From positions 19,840,054-19,904,053 of the forward strand of contig OY741280.1 in the NCBI GenBank assembly GCA_963514095.1: 64,000 nucleotides of DNA, written 5' to 3'. Every line of letters begins with the position of its first letter. The stretch's first letter is position 1. The notes under the pieces are model-generated. The model worked only from the letters and a program-made list of their open reading frames with translations. It did not search any database and had not been told where the DNA came from. This DNA is from Eutrigla gurnardus. Taxonomy: Eukaryota; Chordata; Actinopteri; Perciformes; Triglidae. A program made the translations under genes and the position numbers. Below are positions 59,736 through 64,000 of this stretch, in pieces.

Positions 59736-62125
59736 ATGGAGACGTGGACTGTGCTTCTTCTCCTGGCCGTCGGCCTCCACAGCGCGGCCGCAGGTGAGTC
59801 CACACTTTAGTTGTTGGCTTTTAAGTTGCTCGCTTGGAACAGAAGAACTGCGTCATGTCTTTAAGCCCTGTTTATATGAGCCGACGCTTCTTTCGGTCGT
59901 CTTTGGTGTTCAGCTCCAGGACTTCCTCCAAGTTCGGGATGAAATGTGTCTCCACACTGAAACACTCGTCTGTTTGAATGTAGTACGTCACTACTGAGTT
60001 GGTTTGGTCAGATCTGAAGCTGTTTAGTAGAACGTCACTCACAAATCATCCGTATTAGCACATATTATCATATGACATATAGATCATATCAGAGTGTATA
60101 AATATTGTGTGATAAGTAAGAAGAAATCCAGGTGAAGAAATGACAAAGTTTGAGGTAATTCATGAGCAGCGTCTCCATTACATAGTTTGTCCTCCAGAGG
60201 GAGCTATTTCATGTTTAAACAACAGCAGCTAATGAATCTGTATGAAGTCTGTTCATGTTATGTGTTTATATTAAAAATGCTATCGGCTGATGTAGAACAA
60301 ATATTAATATATCAGAATATTCTGGAATATAAAGCTGAGAGGATTTGGTTTCACACAACATGTTGTTTAACAACGATGTTGAGATTTAACTTCAGTTTAC
60401 AGAAATCAAGATTTATGAAAGTGAGGGACAAACGGTCAGATTTGGTTTCTTGGTTCTTTCTGTATTTAAAAAAATAACTTTTATACTCAAACATCTGAAA
60501 TCCACAAACACTCTGATTTTTGTGTTTGTTGAGTACAGCAGATATTATCAACGTGTATTGAATGTAGTTCTTCTGGATTGTTTGTGCAGGAAAACAACAT
60601 TGTTCAGTGATTTGTTGAAGATAAAAACTGAGATCATGACGTTCATCTTGTGTTGCAGAGATTCACTCTCTGAAGTATTTCTTCACGTCGTCCTCTGGAG
60701 TCCCAAACTTCCCAGAGTTTGTGACTGTTGGGTTGGTTGATGACATTGAGATGGCTCACTATGACAGCAACACCATGAAAGCAGAACCCAAACAGGACTG
60801 GATGAGCAGAATCACAGAAGAGGATCCTCAGTACTGGCAGAGGGAGACTGAGAACTTTGTTGGTGTTCAGCAGGTCTTCAAAGCCAACATTGAAACTGCA
60901 AAGCAGCGCTTCAACCAAACTGGAGGTTTGTTTATGTTTGACTTTATTCTGACAACATTTGGTTTATACTTTCATCCTGTATTTTAATAAACACACACAC
61001 ACAGTCAGACAGGAACATGACTGAGACTACTGGATGCTGCTGGACTACACTGGTTCAGTGTTGCTGTCCATCCCATAATAAGCTCCAGAGGTCTACTGAC
61101 CTGAGAGCAGGTCCAGTGAGCGTCCCACAGCGAGCTGCTTCACAACAAGTGTGCTGCAGCAGCAGCTTGTTTCAGGACACACAGCTGATGGAGGAACATG
61201 AGCGGCTGCTTTCTGAACGGACCAGCAGGACTGGAAACGGGACCCGGGCTGCTTCTGCTGGTCCACATACCAGACCAGGCTCAGCAGGTTTCCATGAAGC
61301 GGGCTGACTGGACCTCATGGTCCACGTCTCCTTCAGATCTCAGCGTGTCCATCCCATCAGATATATGACTCCCAAATATATGCTAGAAGGACAGCTTAGA
61401 TTCACTGTCCGTGCCCCAGTGTGTCTGTGCCATAATACACATTTATATAACGCTGGAAGAAGGAATCCACCAGTTGATCAGCTGTTGATCCTCAGAGGAA
61501 GTCTTTATTTCATAAATATGTCAAACATTTTCTACTTCCACTTTCTCTAATATGAGAAATGTATGCGTTTCTCTGTTTTATATCATTTTATATTAAATAC
61601 TGTTCAGTGTTGTTCAGACAAAAGATTTGAAGATTTCACCTTTAACCTCTCAGAACTTTTTTCTGAATAAAAGAACAACAATTGTGACAGACTCAATAAT
61701 CAGAAGAATAATGAGCCACAAATATGGAGGATATTACAGAGTATTTAGTGTATTTATGCCACAATAAACAATTAATCGACTGGTTGATCAAAAGATAATC
61801 GGATTCAAGTCTTTTATTATGAAAAACCGTCAAACATTTTCTAGTTCCACTCTCTCAAATATGAGAATGTTTATTGATTGATTGATTGATTGATTTATCT
61901 TTATGGATTATCAGAAAAAGAAAATAGGATCACATGTCAAAGTGAAAACACGTATTTCCATCGTGATCCAAAGATGTTAGAAGACAAAGTAAACACAAAG
62001 AAGACATTCAACATAAAAACTACATAAAAAGTTAAAATATATTTCATCACCTGTTAGAGAAATAGAAAAACATCTCCAACACAAACGAGGAAAAATAACA
62101 TCATCATCAATCAATCCATAATCCA

Positions 62126-62204
<79 letters not shown>

Positions 62205-63884
62205 GTGTCCACATTTTCCAGTGGATGGTTGGCTGTGAATGGGATGATAAGACTGATAAGGTTAATGAGGTTAAAGGTTTTTTTCAATATGGTTATGATG
62301 GAGAAGACTTCATAGCGTTTGACCTGAAGACAGAGACATGGATCGCTCCAAAACAACAGGCTCTCCTCACCAAACACAAGTGGGATGTTAATAAAGGTCT
62401 GACAGAACAGACAAAACACTACATCACCCAGCTTTGTCCTGATTGGCTGAAGAAGTATTTGAAGTTCGGGAGCAGCTCTCTGCTGAGAAAAGGTAGAATC
62501 ACATGACCTGATGTGGTTTCATGGACACCATGTTCATGTTCCTTCTTTTGTTTCTAACCGACAGTAACATTACACACATGTCACCAACACACACACACAC
62601 ACACACACACACACCTTCATCCCTCTGCCTCCTGTCTGTCTCAGTCCCTGTCTCTCTGTCTCTGTCTCACCCTCTGTCCTACCTTCCTCATCGATGTCTC
62701 TCCTCTTCATCAGTCTCATCATCTCTTCTGTCTCTTCTTTTCTCACTTATCTTCACATCACAGTTATTTTCATTGAATACATACAAACATAAATGGTGTA
62801 TGTGTCACTAAGGCATTTCAGATCCATCAGACATGATCATTAATACACAGCAGATCATAATAATAAGGATGAAGAACCTCTAACCCGTCTCTCTCTCCTC
62901 AGACCTTCCCTCAGTGTCCTTCCTCCAGAAGACTCCCTCCTCTCCAATCAGCTGCCACGCTACAGGTTTCTACCCTCAAAGAGCCGAACTGTTCTGGAGG
63001 AGAGATGGAGAGGATCTCCATGAGGACGTGGACCTCGGAGAGATCCTCCCCAACCACGATGGAACCTTCCAGATGAGTGCCGACCTGAAACTCTCAGTGG
63101 CAGCTGAAGACCGGAGCAGGTACGAGTGTGTGTTTCAGCTCTCTGGTGTGAAGAAGGACATCGTCAACACACTGGACGTCATCAGGAGCAACAAAGGTGA
63201 GACTGAGACCAGACGTGATGAGAAACATTATTAGAAACATAATAATCAAACCACAGTTCAGAGGTCGTAGGCGCCGTATTGAATGAACTACTGGTCAGTT
63301 TTAGAGGATGAGTAGAATGATTTAATAACTGGATGAATGTATGTATCTGTCAGGAGATCAGTCAGGATCACGTTTTCAAAAGGACCAACAAACACACTGA
63401 ATACAGGATTGTGGTCCGGTTGACAAATGGAGGTTCTTCTCCTGGAACCTGCTTCATCTGTTCAGGTTGTGACTATTTCCTCTTGTTTTGTGCTCAACAG
63501 AGAAGCCCACTGACATGACCACCGTCATCATCGTCATCGCTGCAGTCGTACTTCTTGCTCTCGTCCTCGCTGGGATTGGATTCATGGTTTACAAAAAGAG
63601 GAACTGTAAGACCCAAACGGAGACGTTGTCTCATCTCTTCTTGAGTTCAGGCTTTGAGTTGGTGACTTTATCCAGCAAACTTCAACTTCAACTCTTTTTG
63701 TTGTTCTCCAGATCCACTCCTTCCATCATGACCTTTCACAGTAAAAGCCCTGGACATGTCATATCCACAGGAAGGATTTCACATGTTCATGTTTTTTGTT
63801 GCAGCCGATTGTCATCAGTGTCCTGACAACAACTCTGAACCTGAAACTGTGGAACTGAAGGACAATCCTGAACCCAGACCCTAA
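59736..63884 (+). CDS. MHC class I heavy chain, U lineage, gene 3
   Basis: Exons: 59736-59793, 60659-60925, 62205-62492, 62903-63196, 63501-63605 and 63805-63884; 363 residues, intact. The leader (METWTVLLLLAVGLHSAAA) and promoter differ from genes 1 and 2. Alpha1 (IHSLKYFFTSSSG, NQT site) and alpha2 (VGCEWDDK, with four extra residues around VNEVKG; TKHKW) retain the expected peptide-anchor positions, including the Trp147 equivalent. Alpha3 and the membrane exon are almost identical to gene 2. The cytoplasmic exon is unrelated to that of genes 1 and 2, ending CPDNNSEPETVELKDNPEPR then Pro and a TAA stop. The last exon is chosen by acceptor, phase and in-frame stop; the window ends 116 bases later. 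Confidence 0.92.
62131..62202 (+). repeat. (CT)n microsatellite at the exon 3 acceptor of class I gene 3
   Basis: About 36 CT dinucleotides run straight into the acceptor CAG of exon 3. Genes 1 and 2 have the same array in shorter form. Confidence 0.95.
62590..62613. repeat. (CA)n microsatellite in class I gene 3 intron 3
   Basis: Uninterrupted run of about twelve CA dinucleotides followed by a TC-rich stretch. Confidence 0.9.
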
Positions 63885-64000
63885 AGGACCAACTCAGCAC
63901 CCTGCACACCGTGAGTATCTTCACATGGAACATGGACTCTTAGAAATGCTGACGTGACTGAACCGTGGACACTTGAGGTCTAAATGATTCTGTAAATATG

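Noticed and set aside
1..64000. CRISPR arrays, bacterial operons or phage genes
   Set aside because: The window is intron-rich vertebrate DNA; the tandem arrays have no spacer structure.

Overview
This window is vertebrate nuclear DNA and carries part of a teleost (most likely percomorph) MHC class I region. The genes are split by short GT-AG introns. The gene set is flot1, tubb, hsd17b8, daxx, tapbp and three U-lineage class I heavy-chain genes. Class I genes linked directly to tapbp and daxx, with no class II genes, is the bony-fish arrangement. No species is claimed. All exon coordinates were read by hand from splice sites, reading phase and family alignment from memory; no database search was run.

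Layout. 1-4.1 kb: 5' coding exons of a ZNF384-like zinc-finger gene (minus), running off the left edge before its fingers. 4.1-8.4 kb: intergenic DNA with a tRNA-derived SINE head, an isolated RFX X-box and a 0.5 kb ACTT/ACTC tandem repeat. 8.5-13.3 kb: complete flot1 (minus). 14.5-20.1 kb: complete tubb (plus), head-to-head with flot1, with one intron more than the usual vertebrate beta-tubulin plan. 20.3-32.1 kb: a rearranged interval where an inverted class I gene (gene 1) and several transposons sit between two partial copies of the tubb-hsd17b8 interval. 31.8-34.2 kb: complete hsd17b8 (minus). 37.1-42.7 kb: daxx (minus). 44.4-48.1 kb: tapbp (minus) with an ISRE in its promoter. 48.5-58.8 kb: class I gene 2 (plus) inside a duplicated unit, followed by a second unit whose gene body is deleted. 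59.5-63.9 kb: class I gene 3 (plus).

How the genes work together. The three class I genes each encode a leader, alpha1, alpha2, an immunoglobulin-like alpha3, a membrane span and a short tail. Tapasin, encoded between them, loads peptides onto such heavy chains in the ER. Class I promoters carry X1/X2/Y-like elements and tapbp an ISRE, which fits co-regulation by RFX/NLRC5-type and interferon pathways. Flot1, tubb, hsd17b8 and daxx are housekeeping genes that are also MHC-linked in mammals.

The most interesting structures are: the class I insertion bracketed by a tubb-hsd17b8 duplication; a 930 bp Kolobok-like foldback transposon with TTAA target duplication and a THAP-like exon; a solo LTR with a nested hAT element; an ungapped 784 bp block shared by class I genes 2 and 3 that looks like gene conversion; a deleted ghost class I locus; and an extra intron in tubb.
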